Assembly: GCA_020832085.1 (NCBI GenBank)
Contig: JAFIFJ010000140.1
Coordinates: 1-49,203 of the forward strand
From: Gammaproteobacteria bacterium
Lineage (GTDB): Bacteria > Pseudomonadota > Gammaproteobacteria > Pseudomonadales > Azotimanducaceae
Direction of reading: 5' to 3'
Length of the DNA stretch: 49,203 nt
Shown here: positions 1 to 7,728 of the stretch, in pieces
How the letters are laid out: every line of letters starts with the position of its first letter
How positions within the stretch are numbered: the stretch's first letter is position 1
Notes under the pieces: model-generated
What the model was told of the DNA's origin: nothing
Database searches by the model: none
What the model saw: only the letters and a program-made list of their open reading frames with translations
Program-made: the position numbers and the translations under genes

Positions 1-101
1 TTCCCGACAGCCTTCGGGCCTTCCAATGCAATGGCGGGCAACTGGGGCAGCAGCTCGTCAAGTTCGAGGTCGACCACTCGCGGCAAGTATTCGCGGTTCA
101 T
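1..101 (-). CDS. AAA-type ATPase, N-terminal fragment (DUF4143-like family)
   Basis: Only the first 33 codons lie in the window; the gene continues off the left edge. The ATG at 101-99 has GGAGG about 11 bases upstream. The peptide ends in ALEGPKAVG, which is the start of a Walker A loop (GxxxxGK[ST]) placed about 28 residues from the start. That layout is typical of the prokaryotic AAA ATPases with a C-terminal DUF4143 domain, a family common in mobile or accessory gene sets whose cellular role is poorly known. The family call is inferred from this short stretch only. Confidence 0.55.
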   Translation of the reverse strand, partial: MNREYLPRVVDLELDELLPQLPAIALEGPKAVG

Positions 102-162
102 GGGTGGCAGTCGCCTCCATCGACCTGACAGCGTGATGCAGGCCTAACGTACCGTTTCACAG

Positions 163-205
163 CCTCCTACACTACAGATTCGCAGCCCTCAACACTACAA
201 CTTCG
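163..205. repeat. Imperfect direct repeat upstream of the ATPase gene
   Basis: Two 20-base copies, at 163-182 and 186-205, match at 15 of 20 positions and share the core ACACTACA and the end TTCG. They start 23 bases apart, about two helical turns, so a protein could bind both copies on one face. They lie 60-105 bases upstream of the ATPase start and could be a promoter or operator region for it. I see no convincing gene in 102-322. Confidence 0.4.
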
Positions 206-322
206 CGGCAAGCCGACACCCGAGCACCGTCCCCCTGGCGCGACGCCAGAATGGAGGTTGTGCTCGCGGTGCGGAGGAGACCTCACGATGCTGGCTGTCG
301 CCGACGGCTGCTCGGGTCGGGA

Positions 323-685
323 TCAGTCGACGTATATCCCGACGAGATACGGCTCCATCATGGCCCAGGCCGCCGGGCTGTGATCGCGGCCGTAGCCCTT
401 GGTGCGCATGCCTTCGGTGGCTTCCTTGCCGCACCAGGGTTCGAGGACGAAGGGCGGCGTCGGGTGCTGGGGAACGTAGTTGGTGAAGTCGTAGACCTTA
501 CCCTCGATGGCCATCCAGCAGTTGTCGAGGCTGCCGTGCTCCGCGAGGGTGGCGGCATCGATCTCGGGCAGGGCATCGCCGGTTTCCTCGGCAATACTGT
601 CCGGCGCCAGCGCCGACAGGGTCAGCACCGTGACCACACTGGCCCAGAAGGCCACGAAGGCGGCAAATGTCAGTTTCGGTATCAC
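323..685 (-). CDS. Membrane-anchored or exported cytochrome b5-domain protein
   Basis: A 120-residue protein with an N-terminal hydrophobic signal or anchor (about residues 5-28) and a cytochrome b5-like heme domain (about 40-118). The first axial histidine is H74 in a QHPTPP context (the HPGG site of classical b5). The second is H102 in the DHSPAA motif. The VYDFTNY stretch before H74 and the final YLVGIYV strand also fit the fold. It is the last gene of a four-gene minus-strand operon with the flavocytochrome, MtrB and MtrA genes, 22 bases after the flavocytochrome stop. I infer a periplasmic heme shuttle between the flavocytochrome and the decaheme cytochrome. The domain call is firm; the partner assignment is inference. 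Confidence 0.8.
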   Translation of the reverse strand: MIPKLTFAAFVAFWASVVTVLTLSALAPDSIAEETGDALPEIDAATLAEHGSLDNCWMAIEGKVYDFTNYVPQHPTPPFVLEPWCGKEATEGMRTKGYGRDHSPAAWAMMEPYLVGIYVD

Positions 686-707
686 GAACCATTCTCCTCG
701 ATAGCGC

Positions 708-2018
708 CTACAGCAGATCGAATTCTTCGGTAACGATGCGGCTGCCTGGCACTCCCGCGCTCTGGGCCACCTGCTGGGCCAGCTTCAGGAGCGGCCCGGG
801 GCCGCATATGTAAACCGTCCTGTCTCTGGCGCTTGGACAGCGTTCAGTGACGAAGGTGCGATTGAGCGGCCCCTCCTTATAGAAGTAGTGCATCTGCACC
901 TGGAAACCCGGCAGGCTGGCCGCCAGCGCCTCGAACTCATCCAGCCAAATGGCCCGCGCCTCGTCCTGGACGCAAAAGATCAGCACCACGTCCACCGCCT
1001 CGCCGACGCCTGCCAGATGGCGCGCCCGCGCCAGGAACGGCGTGATGCCGATACCTCCGCCGATCCAAAGCTCCGGCGCCTTTGGCGTGGAGATCTTCGG
1101 GAAGAACCCGCCATAAGGCCCTTCCACCCGCACTTCGCTGCCCTCGGCAATGTCACCGATGGCGCGGCTGGCATCACCCAGGGCCTTGATGGCGATGCGC
1201 AGGCCCGGTTCGCCGGGGGCCGAGGAAAGGGTATAGGGGTGCTCTTCACCATAGCCCGCCTCGAGATTCGGATCCTGCGGAGTGAGATAGACGAACTGCC
1301 CTGCCTCGTAAGCCAGGGCCGGCCCCTCCGTCGTCAGATTCAGTTCCACCACATTGTTGGCCGGACGATCCACCCGCGTGACGCGATAGCGGCGACGGCC
1401 GAAGCGGCGGGACCAGAGGAACCGGTAGCCGATGGACGCCACCGCCAGGGCGGCCAGCCCGATCCACAGCACCCATTCCCAGATCCAGGGCAGGGTGCGG
1501 GCCAGATAGAAGGTATGCACCAGGGCCAGCACCACCGCGGGCGCCGCCAGCCGGTGCAGATGCTTCCAGCGCTGGTAGTCCGGATCACCGAAAAAGCGAT
1601 AGCCGGGCCCGAGAAACACCATCATCAGCAGCAGCGCGAGCCATCCGGTCCAAAGTGCAATGTCGGCGCCCCGGGGGAGGAGCGTGGCCACCGCGACGTC
1701 GAGACTGAAGCCCGCCGCCGCGAACATCAGCAGCAGCGGGTGGGCCAGCAGCAGCAGGAAGGCGACGGTAGCGATCTGGTGGTGGGTGCGCCAGAGCTTG
1801 GTGAGGCCACCAAAGGGGCGGTCGAAACCCGGCACCCGACAGCTCAGGATGGCCGCCGCCAGCATCAGCGCCAGACCGGCGATGCCGGTGAGCCTGCCGA
1901 GGAAGTTGAGGAAGGCCGACGGATCAGCGAGATCCCGCTCGCCTGCGGTGATCAGCACCACCAAGGCCGGCAGCAATGCCAGGACCCAGATCAGGGTTCT
2001 TGCGAGCTTCACAGACAT
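708..2018 (-). CDS. Ferric reductase-like transmembrane flavocytochrome (FAD/NAD(P)H-binding)
   Basis: A 436-residue protein. The first 205 residues hold about six membrane helices with paired histidines suited to bind two b-type hemes (H79/H80, H93, H153/H155, H168). The C-terminal half is a ferredoxin-reductase module: FAD loop HPYTLSS at 260-266, nucleotide loop GGGIGITP at 320-327, and the CGPGP motif at 405-409. Families with this layout (ferric reductases, NADPH oxidases) take electrons from cytoplasmic NAD(P)H to FAD and pass them through hemes to the outer face of the inner membrane. Its start codon is one base after the MtrB stop, so it is co-transcribed with the outer-membrane conduit. 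Shewanella uses the quinol oxidase CymA at this step, so this gene may be the inner-membrane feeder here. Confidence 0.85.
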   Translation of the reverse strand: MSVKLARTLIWVLALLPALVVLITAGERDLADPSAFLNFLGRLTGIAGLALMLAAAILSCRVPGFDRPFGGLTKLWRTHHQIATVAFLLLLAHPLLLMFAAAGFSLDVAVATLLPRGADIALWTGWLALLLMMVFLGPGYRFFGDPDYQRWKHLHRLAAPAVVLALVHTFYLARTLPWIWEWVLWIGLAALAVASIGYRFLWSRRFGRRRYRVTRVDRPANNVVELNLTTEGPALAYEAGQFVYLTPQDPNLEAGYGEEHPYTLSSAPGEPGLRIAIKALGDASRAIGDIAEGSEVRVEGPYGGFFPKISTPKAPELWIGGGIGITPFLARARHLAGVGEAVDVVLIFCVQDEARAIWLDEFEALAASLPGFQVQMHYFYKEGPLNRTFVTERCPSARDRTVYICGPGPLLKLAQQVAQSAGVPGSRIVTEEFDLL

Positions 2019-2019
2019 A

Positions 2020-4203
2020 TCAGAACCGGTGCAGATAACTCAGGGTGACCCAATTGGCGCGATAGCGCGGGCTGGCCTCGCCAAACAGCAGCACCTGAGC
2101 CACGCTGGCAGGACCGACGCCATCGAGGGCGAAGTCGCGGCTGCGGTAGCGCTCATGCTCGAAGGCGAAGCGGATCCTTGCGGCCTCGGAGATGCGCTGG
2201 GTGGCCGACAAGCTCACCACCTGGAAGCGGGTGGAGAGATTCGGCAGATCTGCCGCTGCCAGGGCTGGGCCGGCCTCGACGCCGATCTGGCCCCGGGATC
2301 GTGAATCGGTGTAATCCAGCCTCACGTCCAGACTTCTCGCACTGCCATCCCTGGTGGCAAAGCCCGCATCGAGACCTTCGAGGTCCAGGCTCAGGCCCCA
2401 GGTCTCATGGGTGTCCCGGGTGTCCACGGACCAGTCCCGATCGGGATCATTCACCGTGGGCGGTGCCGCTGTGAACGAACGTGCTCGCTGGGAGCTGGCG
2501 TAGCGATCGTGGTGGTAGAACGCGCTCAGGCGCACCTTGTCGGTGGGCACGTAGCCGGCATCGAGCATCCAGGAGCGCAGCCGGCTCTCATCGAGGCCGA
2601 ACAGGTCCTCACGGTAATCGTCCCGGCTCCAGGCGAAGGCGGCACCGAGATGCCAGTTGTCCGCAGGATGGACGTCGGCGCGGAGCTGGACCCGGTCGCG
2701 ATCCCGATCAGCCAGATAGTAGCGGCGCAGATTGGGATGATTCTCGAAGGCTTCGGGATCGACGCTGCCCGGCACCCGGGTAGCCAGCAGCGGACGATTG
2801 CCCACGTAGCGACTGGTGTTGCGGCGCTCGTGGCTGGCGTCCAGCCCGAGGCTGACGGCCTGAAAACGCTGGGTTCTCACCCCGGCACGGAAGACGTCTT
2901 CACGGGCTGTGTTCACCTCGGAGAAATCGCGCTTGCGCAGGCGGTGCTCATAGCCGAAGTTCAACCGCGTCCGCTGCGGCAGACGATAGGCGCCATCGAA
3001 GCCGATCTCGCTGCGGGTGAGGCCGTAGGGCCGGTTGATGCGCCCGTTCTCCGGGGCCACCTGCAGACCGGCATCGCCGGACACGGGCAGGAAGACGTCC
3101 TGGGGCGTCTTGTTGTCCCGGTCCTCGTAACGGACCCGCCCCGTGAGATTCAGCCGCGGCAGCGGCCGGCTGTTGAGGCGAAGATGAGCCAGGGTGGTGT
3201 CCACCTTACCGTTCAGATCCGCCCTGGGCAGCGGCGTGGGTGCGAGGTCGGCATCGACGCTGTAGGGCAGGAAGCGCTGATCCTGACGCATGCGCCCGCG
3301 GGCGAGATCCAGGCTGGCACGGGTGGTGGGCGTCAGCGCCATCTGACCGAACACCCGGACTTGCTGGAAGTCGTTGTCCGGCAGCAGCGCAAGCTGACCG
3401 AACCCGTCCGGGAAGGCTGCGCCGGGCTGCCATTGGGGTTGCGGACCGAAAGGATTCTGCCAACTCAGTTCCCGATCGCTGTTGCGGAAGAAGGAACCGT
3501 GCCAGGCGATGCCGAGCAGGTGGCCGCTGCCCTCCCGCACCAAGCTGACGTCGAAGGTATCGGTCTCGTAATCCACCGGCGCCGGCAGCAGCGCTGCCCG
3601 GGAATTACCGCCATTGGTGCCGATGGTGCCGGCCATCTCGCTGCGGCCGTCCCGGATCTGTCGCCGCATGCTGGCGTCGAAGCGCCAGCCCGCGGCAAAG
3701 TGCTGCCGATAGTCCAGGCTGGCGTCACGCCGCCGCTGGCGCTGACTGAAATCCAGCAGATTCTCATCCAGGGTGGTCATGGCGGCGGTGGAGGCCGCTG
3801 CCGCTTCCCAGCCGGCGGGCAGGATCAGGCGCTGGCTGCCGGCGCCGAGAAAAGGGGTCTGTCCATCCTCGAACAGATTACGCGGAGTTTCCTGGAAGTT
3901 CAGGCGCAAGCGCATGCGGCCCTGCTCACCCGCTTCGGCCTCGAGGCGACGGGAGTCGAATCCCAGCCGTTCACCGCCCAGCCGCCAGTAGCGCGTGGCA
4001 CCGCTGTCCCAGACTGGCCGCGATGTGAAGTTGAAGTTGGCGATGACCTCCAGGCCGTCGTCCACCAGCCCGGTGTACTTGCCGTAGCGGAAAGAACTCT
4101 CGTCCAGGTAGCCGACTCCGAGTTCGACTTCAGCCTCGACGACGCTGTCGCCGTAGGCCACGCCTGCCAGCGCCACCCCCCCTGCAAGCAGCCAGCGCTT
4201 CAT
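2020..4203 (-). CDS. MtrB/PioB-family outer-membrane beta-barrel of a decaheme conduit
   Basis: A 727-residue protein with a signal peptide ending near the GVAYG stretch, followed by alternating amphipathic strands rich in R, Y and D typical of a large outer-membrane barrel. The early FRYGKYTGL segment and the length match the MtrB/PioB/DmsF family, which sheathes a decaheme cytochrome across the outer membrane. I chose the ATG at 4203 because it precedes the signal peptide and overlaps the upstream cytochrome stop codon as ATGA, implying translational coupling. No clear CxxC pair, as found near the N-terminus of Shewanella MtrB, was seen. DmsF, the dimethyl sulfoxide version, is the alternative, but no dmsA or dmsB lies nearby. 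Confidence 0.85.
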   Translation of the reverse strand: MKRWLLAGGVALAGVAYGDSVVEAEVELGVGYLDESSFRYGKYTGLVDDGLEVIANFNFTSRPVWDSGATRYWRLGGERLGFDSRRLEAEAGEQGRMRLRLNFQETPRNLFEDGQTPFLGAGSQRLILPAGWEAAAASTAAMTTLDENLLDFSQRQRRRDASLDYRQHFAAGWRFDASMRRQIRDGRSEMAGTIGTNGGNSRAALLPAPVDYETDTFDVSLVREGSGHLLGIAWHGSFFRNSDRELSWQNPFGPQPQWQPGAAFPDGFGQLALLPDNDFQQVRVFGQMALTPTTRASLDLARGRMRQDQRFLPYSVDADLAPTPLPRADLNGKVDTTLAHLRLNSRPLPRLNLTGRVRYEDRDNKTPQDVFLPVSGDAGLQVAPENGRINRPYGLTRSEIGFDGAYRLPQRTRLNFGYEHRLRKRDFSEVNTAREDVFRAGVRTQRFQAVSLGLDASHERRNTSRYVGNRPLLATRVPGSVDPEAFENHPNLRRYYLADRDRDRVQLRADVHPADNWHLGAAFAWSRDDYREDLFGLDESRLRSWMLDAGYVPTDKVRLSAFYHHDRYASSQRARSFTAAPPTVNDPDRDWSVDTRDTHETWGLSLDLEGLDAGFATRDGSARSLDVRLDYTDSRSRGQIGVEAGPALAAADLPNLSTRFQVVSLSATQRISEAARIRFAFEHERYRSRDFALDGVGPASVAQVLLFGEASPRYRANWVTLSYLHRF

Positions 4204-5174
4204 CGGATCAACCCCGCACCGGAGGGATGATTGGAGCCGTGCACCTGAGTGTGGCAATTCAGACAGTCACGTCCGAGGACCTGCCGCGAAGCCCCCTGGG
4301 GCGGCACGCCGAGCCCACTTTCCACCGTGGAGGGATGGAACTGGGCCAGGTGGCACTCCTGGCACATCCAAGGCGAACGCCTTGAGAGCAGATTGCGATG
4401 GCTGGACCCATGGGGCTCATGGCAGCTGCTGCAGTCCTCCGCCACCGGCGCGTGCTCCCACAGGAAGGGTCCGCGGTATTCGGCGTGACACTCGTAGCAG
4501 CTCTCGTTGAGAGTTCCGCGCAGCAGTTCACCGGGCGTCATGCTGCCATGGGGCGCATGGCAGTCGGTGCAGACCATGTTCCCGGATCGCACCGGATGGG
4601 TCGACGGCCGCAGGAATTCGGAACGGGTGCGGCGGTGGCAGTCGCTGCAGACTTCGGCCTGACTGAGACGGACCATGACCCGGTCCTGGGGGGTGTGCAG
4701 CTGGTGACAGTCCGTGCAGGCCACTTCATCGAACTGGTGGGCGCTGCCCTGCCAGTGATGGCCCGTATCCGCCTGATGACAGTCCAGGCAGGGTCGGTCC
4801 TTCAGCGACGCCGGTTCGGCGGCCGTGAAGCCAATGGCCGTGGCGGGACGACCACCATCTTCGCGCCGACCCATGACGTGATCGGCGCTCGGACCGTGGC
4901 AGGCCTCACAGGCCCGCTGTCCTTCGGCAAAGGGCGTGCGGCCATCGCCACGAACCCCATGCACCGTATTGAGAATGTCATGAGCCGGCCACTGACTGCC
5001 CTGGCCATGACACATCAGGCAGCCCTCGACGCCACGATCGAGGTACTCTCCTGCCGGCACGGCATCTGGATAACCCCAACCAGGGGAGCACAGCAGCAGG
5101 AGCAGCCCCGTGACCAGCCCTTGGACCGCGGCCTGCATGCGCCTGCTGACAGGCAACCTGACCCCGAACGACAT
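4200..5174 (-). CDS. Periplasmic decaheme c-type cytochrome, MtrA/DmsE/PioA family
   Basis: A 324-residue protein with a cleavable signal (hydrophobic core LVTGLLLLLCSPGWG) and exactly ten CxxCH heme sites: CLMCH, CEACH, CLDCH, CTDCH, CSDCH, CTDCH, CYECH, CSSCH, CQECH and CLNCH. Ten hemes in about 300 residues defines the MtrA/DmsE family, a molecular wire that sits in the MtrB barrel. The ATG at 5174 is favoured by AGGGTGA just upstream; a longer reading from 5204 is possible. It is the first gene of the operon. No outer-surface cytochrome like MtrC/OmcA is in the window, so the layout resembles MtoAB or PioAB. It could act in metal reduction, Fe(II) oxidation or another extracellular redox task. 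Confidence 0.9.
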   Translation of the reverse strand: MSFGVRLPVSRRMQAAVQGLVTGLLLLLCSPGWGYPDAVPAGEYLDRGVEGCLMCHGQGSQWPAHDILNTVHGVRGDGRTPFAEGQRACEACHGPSADHVMGRREDGGRPATAIGFTAAEPASLKDRPCLDCHQADTGHHWQGSAHQFDEVACTDCHQLHTPQDRVMVRLSQAEVCSDCHRRTRSEFLRPSTHPVRSGNMVCTDCHAPHGSMTPGELLRGTLNESCYECHAEYRGPFLWEHAPVAEDCSSCHEPHGSSHRNLLSRRSPWMCQECHLAQFHPSTVESGLGVPPQGASRQVLGRDCLNCHTQVHGSNHPSGAGLIR

Positions 5175-5207
5175 GACTTCACCCTGCCCGCATTGAGAAC
5201 TCACAGT

Positions 5208-5246
5208 ATCCTACCAGCTGCGAGGCGTGACATTGACTCGAATCAA
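5208..5246 (-). promoter_or_regulatory. FNR/ANR-like box and candidate -10 for the conduit operon
   Basis: TTGACTCGAATCAA at 5233-5246 matches the FNR consensus TTGATnnnnATCAA at nine of ten defined bases. It overlaps the stop codon of the upstream gene. On the minus strand a TAGGAT hexamer at 5213-5208 could be the -10, which would put the box centre near -39, close to the -41.5 of class II FNR activation. The decaheme gene starts about 65 bases downstream of the box centre. This suggests induction when oxygen is low. Confidence 0.45.
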
Positions 5247-5866
5247 GGGTTGTGACGGCGCTTGGCTGCTTCGCGGCGGGCAGCCTTGCGAACGATGTGG
5301 GCAATGATCGCGATCATGATGCCGGCTACCGGCCAGCCGAACAGGCGGCTGTAAACCAGATACTCGCCCACAGAGAAGCCCCCGAAGAGCATCCAGGTGC
5401 GCACGGTGCCCTGGAACAGATTGGTGATCACGAAGACGCCCGTTGCCAGCACGAAGGCCCGATGCCGCAGCGGCAGCAGGTCCCGCAGCGCCGGCCACAT
5501 GTCCCGCAGCACCAGCCCCACCACGGGACGCCCGAGCAGCAGGCTGCCCAGCCCCAGGCTGGCCAGCAGGAAATCGATGGCCGCATCCCGCGCCAGAAAG
5601 GCGCGCTCATCTTCCAGGACGATGCCCACCAGCGCCGCCACCGTCGCCACCAGCAGACCGAACAGGGCGAAGATGCCCACGAGGCCCTTGCGGTCGCTGC
5701 CGTAGTAGGCGACCACGGTGGCCACGAAGCCGAGGCCGATGGCGGCATAGGCGTGCCACTGATAGCCGATGTAGAAGGCCACCACCGGCAGAATTCCGAA
5801 CAGGATGCGGAAGTCGAGCTTGCTCGGCGGCCGCAGCGGAACCTTGTCCGAACCGAAAGTCTCCAT
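5243..5866 (-). CDS. Multi-pass inner-membrane protein, possibly VC0807/septation-like
   Basis: A 207-residue protein with five or six hydrophobic helices and a basic C-terminal tail (KAARREAAKRRH). It resembles the VC0807-like or intracellular-septation membrane families, whose function is not settled, but I do not recognise it firmly. I chose the ATG at 5866 because the sequence from there looks like a normal cytoplasmic N-terminus; a GTG at 5941 would add 25 residues. It is read toward the MtrA gene, but the FNR-like box at its stop codon suggests that operon has its own promoter. No role in electron transfer is shown. Confidence 0.6.
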   Translation of the reverse strand: METFGSDKVPLRPPSKLDFRILFGILPVVAFYIGYQWHAYAAIGLGFVATVVAYYGSDRKGLVGIFALFGLLVATVAALVGIVLEDERAFLARDAAIDFLLASLGLGSLLLGRPVVGLVLRDMWPALRDLLPLRHRAFVLATGVFVITNLFQGTVRTWMLFGGFSVGEYLVYSRLFGWPVAGIMIAIIAHIVRKAARREAAKRRHNP

Positions 5867-5972
5867 GGGCCAAGCATACACTCGGCTCACGGCATCGGAT
5901 TTCGAGTAAGCCACGCCGCTTCGGTACCATGACGGCGTCACTCAGAGAGTAGAGTCGAGAGGAAGTCAAACG

Positions 5973-6671
5973 ATGCCCCAGCAAGGCCTGCAACATCTGC
6001 CCGGGATCCTCATGGCACTCGGTCTGGCGACCCTGCTGAGTCTCGGAGGCCGTCCTGTACTGGCCATGGGAGGCCACTACGTCGTCGATGACGCCGCGAT
6101 GGCAGGCCCCGGGCGCTGCGAGGTCTATGCCTGGTACAGCCGGGGCGGCAGCGACGATCAGGCGATCGAAGGTGAACTGTCCTGCAACCCTCTGGGCAAC
6201 CTGGAACTGACGCTGGGGCTGGGTCGCTTCAAGGAGGGCAACGGCTGGGACACCGGCGTCGCCCTCGAGGCCAAGACCGTGATTCGGGATGCCGCGATCG
6301 GTGGCTGGGGATGGGGTGTTGTGGGGCGTTCAGAGTGGCGCGATACCCTTGGCGACCACAGCAATGCCCAGCTTTACATTCCCGTGTCCGTGATCGTGAA
6401 CGATCGCCTCGCCCTGCATGTGAACGGCGGCGGTGTCTGGGAACGGGATGATCGCAATGCCGCCATCTGGGGCCTGGCTGCAGAGGTCAACCTGACTCCG
6501 GATTTGAATTTGATCGGAGAGAGCTACGGCACGCACCGCGGTGGCACCGAGTTCCAGATCGGCCTGCGCAGCTGGTTCGGCGGCGCCGGCCAAGTGGACC
6601 TGAGCTACGGCTGGACGCGATCGAGCAGCAGCGACAACTGGGTCACCCTGGGGCTGGCCTGGATGTTCTGA
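5973..6671 (+). CDS. Predicted outer-membrane beta-barrel protein of unknown function
   Basis: A 232-residue protein with a signal peptide (about residues 1-31, ending PVLAMGG) and a mature part made of alternating strands (for example LELTLGLGRF, WGWGVVGRSEW, AQLYIPVSVIV, WVTLGLAWMF). The last residue is phenylalanine, the usual C-terminal signal for outer-membrane barrels. The size suggests 8-12 strands. GAGAGGAAG lies about 8 bases before the ATG. It is divergent from the 5243-5866 gene. I do not recognise a named family, and the substrate is unknown. Confidence 0.65.
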   Translation: MPQQGLQHLPGILMALGLATLLSLGGRPVLAMGGHYVVDDAAMAGPGRCEVYAWYSRGGSDDQAIEGELSCNPLGNLELTLGLGRFKEGNGWDTGVALEAKTVIRDAAIGGWGWGVVGRSEWRDTLGDHSNAQLYIPVSVIVNDRLALHVNGGGVWERDDRNAAIWGLAAEVNLTPDLNLIGESYGTHRGGTEFQIGLRSWFGGAGQVDLSYGWTRSSSSDNWVTLGLAWMF

Positions 6672-6724
6672 TCGCCGCCAACGGCGGCACGGGCTATCGT
6701 TCGCCCATCGGCCGGGGGTGAACC

Positions 6725-7312
6725 ATGTTCGAACGCATCCGCGAAGTCCTTCGGCGCAGCCGTGAAGCCGGCCAGGCGTATCCGCCTCAACTTGCACTGC
6801 TGCTGCGGAACCCACTGCGCCGGATGATCCTGTCGCCGGCCGAACTGCTGCGCCGGCTGGACGTCCGGCCGGATGATCGGGTGCTCGAACTCGGGCCCGG
6901 GCCGGGCTATTTCAGCGTCGACGTCGCCCGCGCCCTGCCCCGTGGGGCGCTGCTGCTGGTCGATCTGCAACCTGACATGCTGGCCAAGGCGCAAGCGCGC
7001 CTGACCCGCGCGGGCCAGCACAACGTCAGCTACCACGTCGCTGACGCCCGCGCCCTGCCGCTTGCAGAAGGCTGCATCGACGTGGCCTTCCTGGTGGCCG
7101 TGCTTGGCGAAGTGCCGGATCAGGCCGCTGCACTTTCTGAGCTGTTCCGCGTCATCCGACCCGGCGGGCGCCTGAACCTCACCGAGCAGCCGGGCGATCC
7201 GGATTTCATTCCCCGGGACGTCATCACGGCCATGGCCGAAGCCGCGGGCTTTCGGGCAGCCCGACACTGGGGCAAGGGCCGCAACTTCAGTGCTGAGTTT
7301 CTGCGACCGTGA
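6725..7312 (+). CDS. Class I SAM-dependent methyltransferase
   Basis: A 195-residue protein with a Rossmann-type methyltransferase fold: motif I VLELGPGPGYFS near residues 53-64, the acidic end of the next strand (LLLVDLQPDM), motif II VADARALPL and motif III RVIRPGGRL. The hydrophobic basic N-terminus (LLLRNPLRRMILSP) may contact membranes. GGGGGTG precedes the ATG. Its stop overlaps the GTG start of the next gene, so the two are translated together. The methyl acceptor cannot be read from the sequence; small lipids or quinone-like compounds are possible. Confidence 0.8.
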   Translation: MFERIREVLRRSREAGQAYPPQLALLLRNPLRRMILSPAELLRRLDVRPDDRVLELGPGPGYFSVDVARALPRGALLLVDLQPDMLAKAQARLTRAGQHNVSYHVADARALPLAEGCIDVAFLVAVLGEVPDQAAALSELFRVIRPGGRLNLTEQPGDPDFIPRDVITAMAEAAGFRAARHWGKGRNFSAEFLRP

Positions 7313-7728
7313 CGCCCTGGTGGCGGGATCCCTGGCTTTGGCCCACATGGCTGGTGGGTACCTTCATCGCGGCCGCCTACGGCTGGTTGCAGGCTGGCGT
7401 CACGCCCGGCCTGGCGGTGCTTGCGCTGCTGGTGGTGGTGTATCCGGTGCTGGAGGAAATCGTCTTCCGGGGGCTGATCCAGCCGGCGCTGATGAACCCC
7501 ACGCGCGGCCTGCGCCTGGGCCCGCTGACCCTGGCCAACGTCCTCACCAGCATCCTGTTCGCCGCCATGCACCTGCTCAACCATCCACCCTGGCACGCAG
7601 CGCTGGTGTTCCTGCCATCCCTGGTCTTCGGCGCCTTTCGTGACCGCAGCGGATCGGTCCTGCCCGGGATGATCCTGCATGTAGGCTGGAATGCCGCCGT
7701 GCTGCTGGCGCCGCTGGCCTGGTCGTGA
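7309..7728 (+). CDS. CPBP-family glutamic intramembrane protease (short type)
   Basis: A 139-residue membrane protein with the CPBP (CAAX-prenyl-protease-like) motifs: E49-E50-x3-R54 (LEEIVFRG), F84-x3-H88 (FAAMH) and H124-x3-N128 (HVGWN). These residues form the active site in Rce1-type glutamic proteases. Its short length resembles the sorting-associated MrtJ type, but I see no matching C-terminal sorting signal in this window. The GTG start overlaps the methyltransferase stop, and its own stop overlaps the next GTG start. Bacterial CPBP proteins serve in bacteriocin immunity, protein sorting or signalling; which applies here is unknown. Confidence 0.75.
   Translation: MTPWWRDPWLWPTWLVGTFIAAAYGWLQAGVTPGLAVLALLVVVYPVLEEIVFRGLIQPALMNPTRGLRLGPLTLANVLTSILFAAMHLLNHPPWHAALVFLPSLVFGAFRDRSGSVLPGMILHVGWNAAVLLAPLAWS

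Noticed and set aside
2407..4230. A 607-residue open frame on the plus strand opposite the MtrB gene
   Set aside because: No domain is recognisable and it mirrors codons of the MtrB barrel on the other strand.
4200..5174. DMSO reductase electron chain (DmsE with DmsF)
   Set aside because: The family is the same, but no dmsA, dmsB or molybdopterin enzyme lies nearby, while a flavocytochrome does. The alternative stays open outside the window.
7309..7728. A complete JDVT-CTERM-type sorting system around the CPBP protease
   Set aside because: No protein in the window ends with a recognisable sorting signal (motif, hydrophobic helix, basic tail), so only the protease family is claimed.
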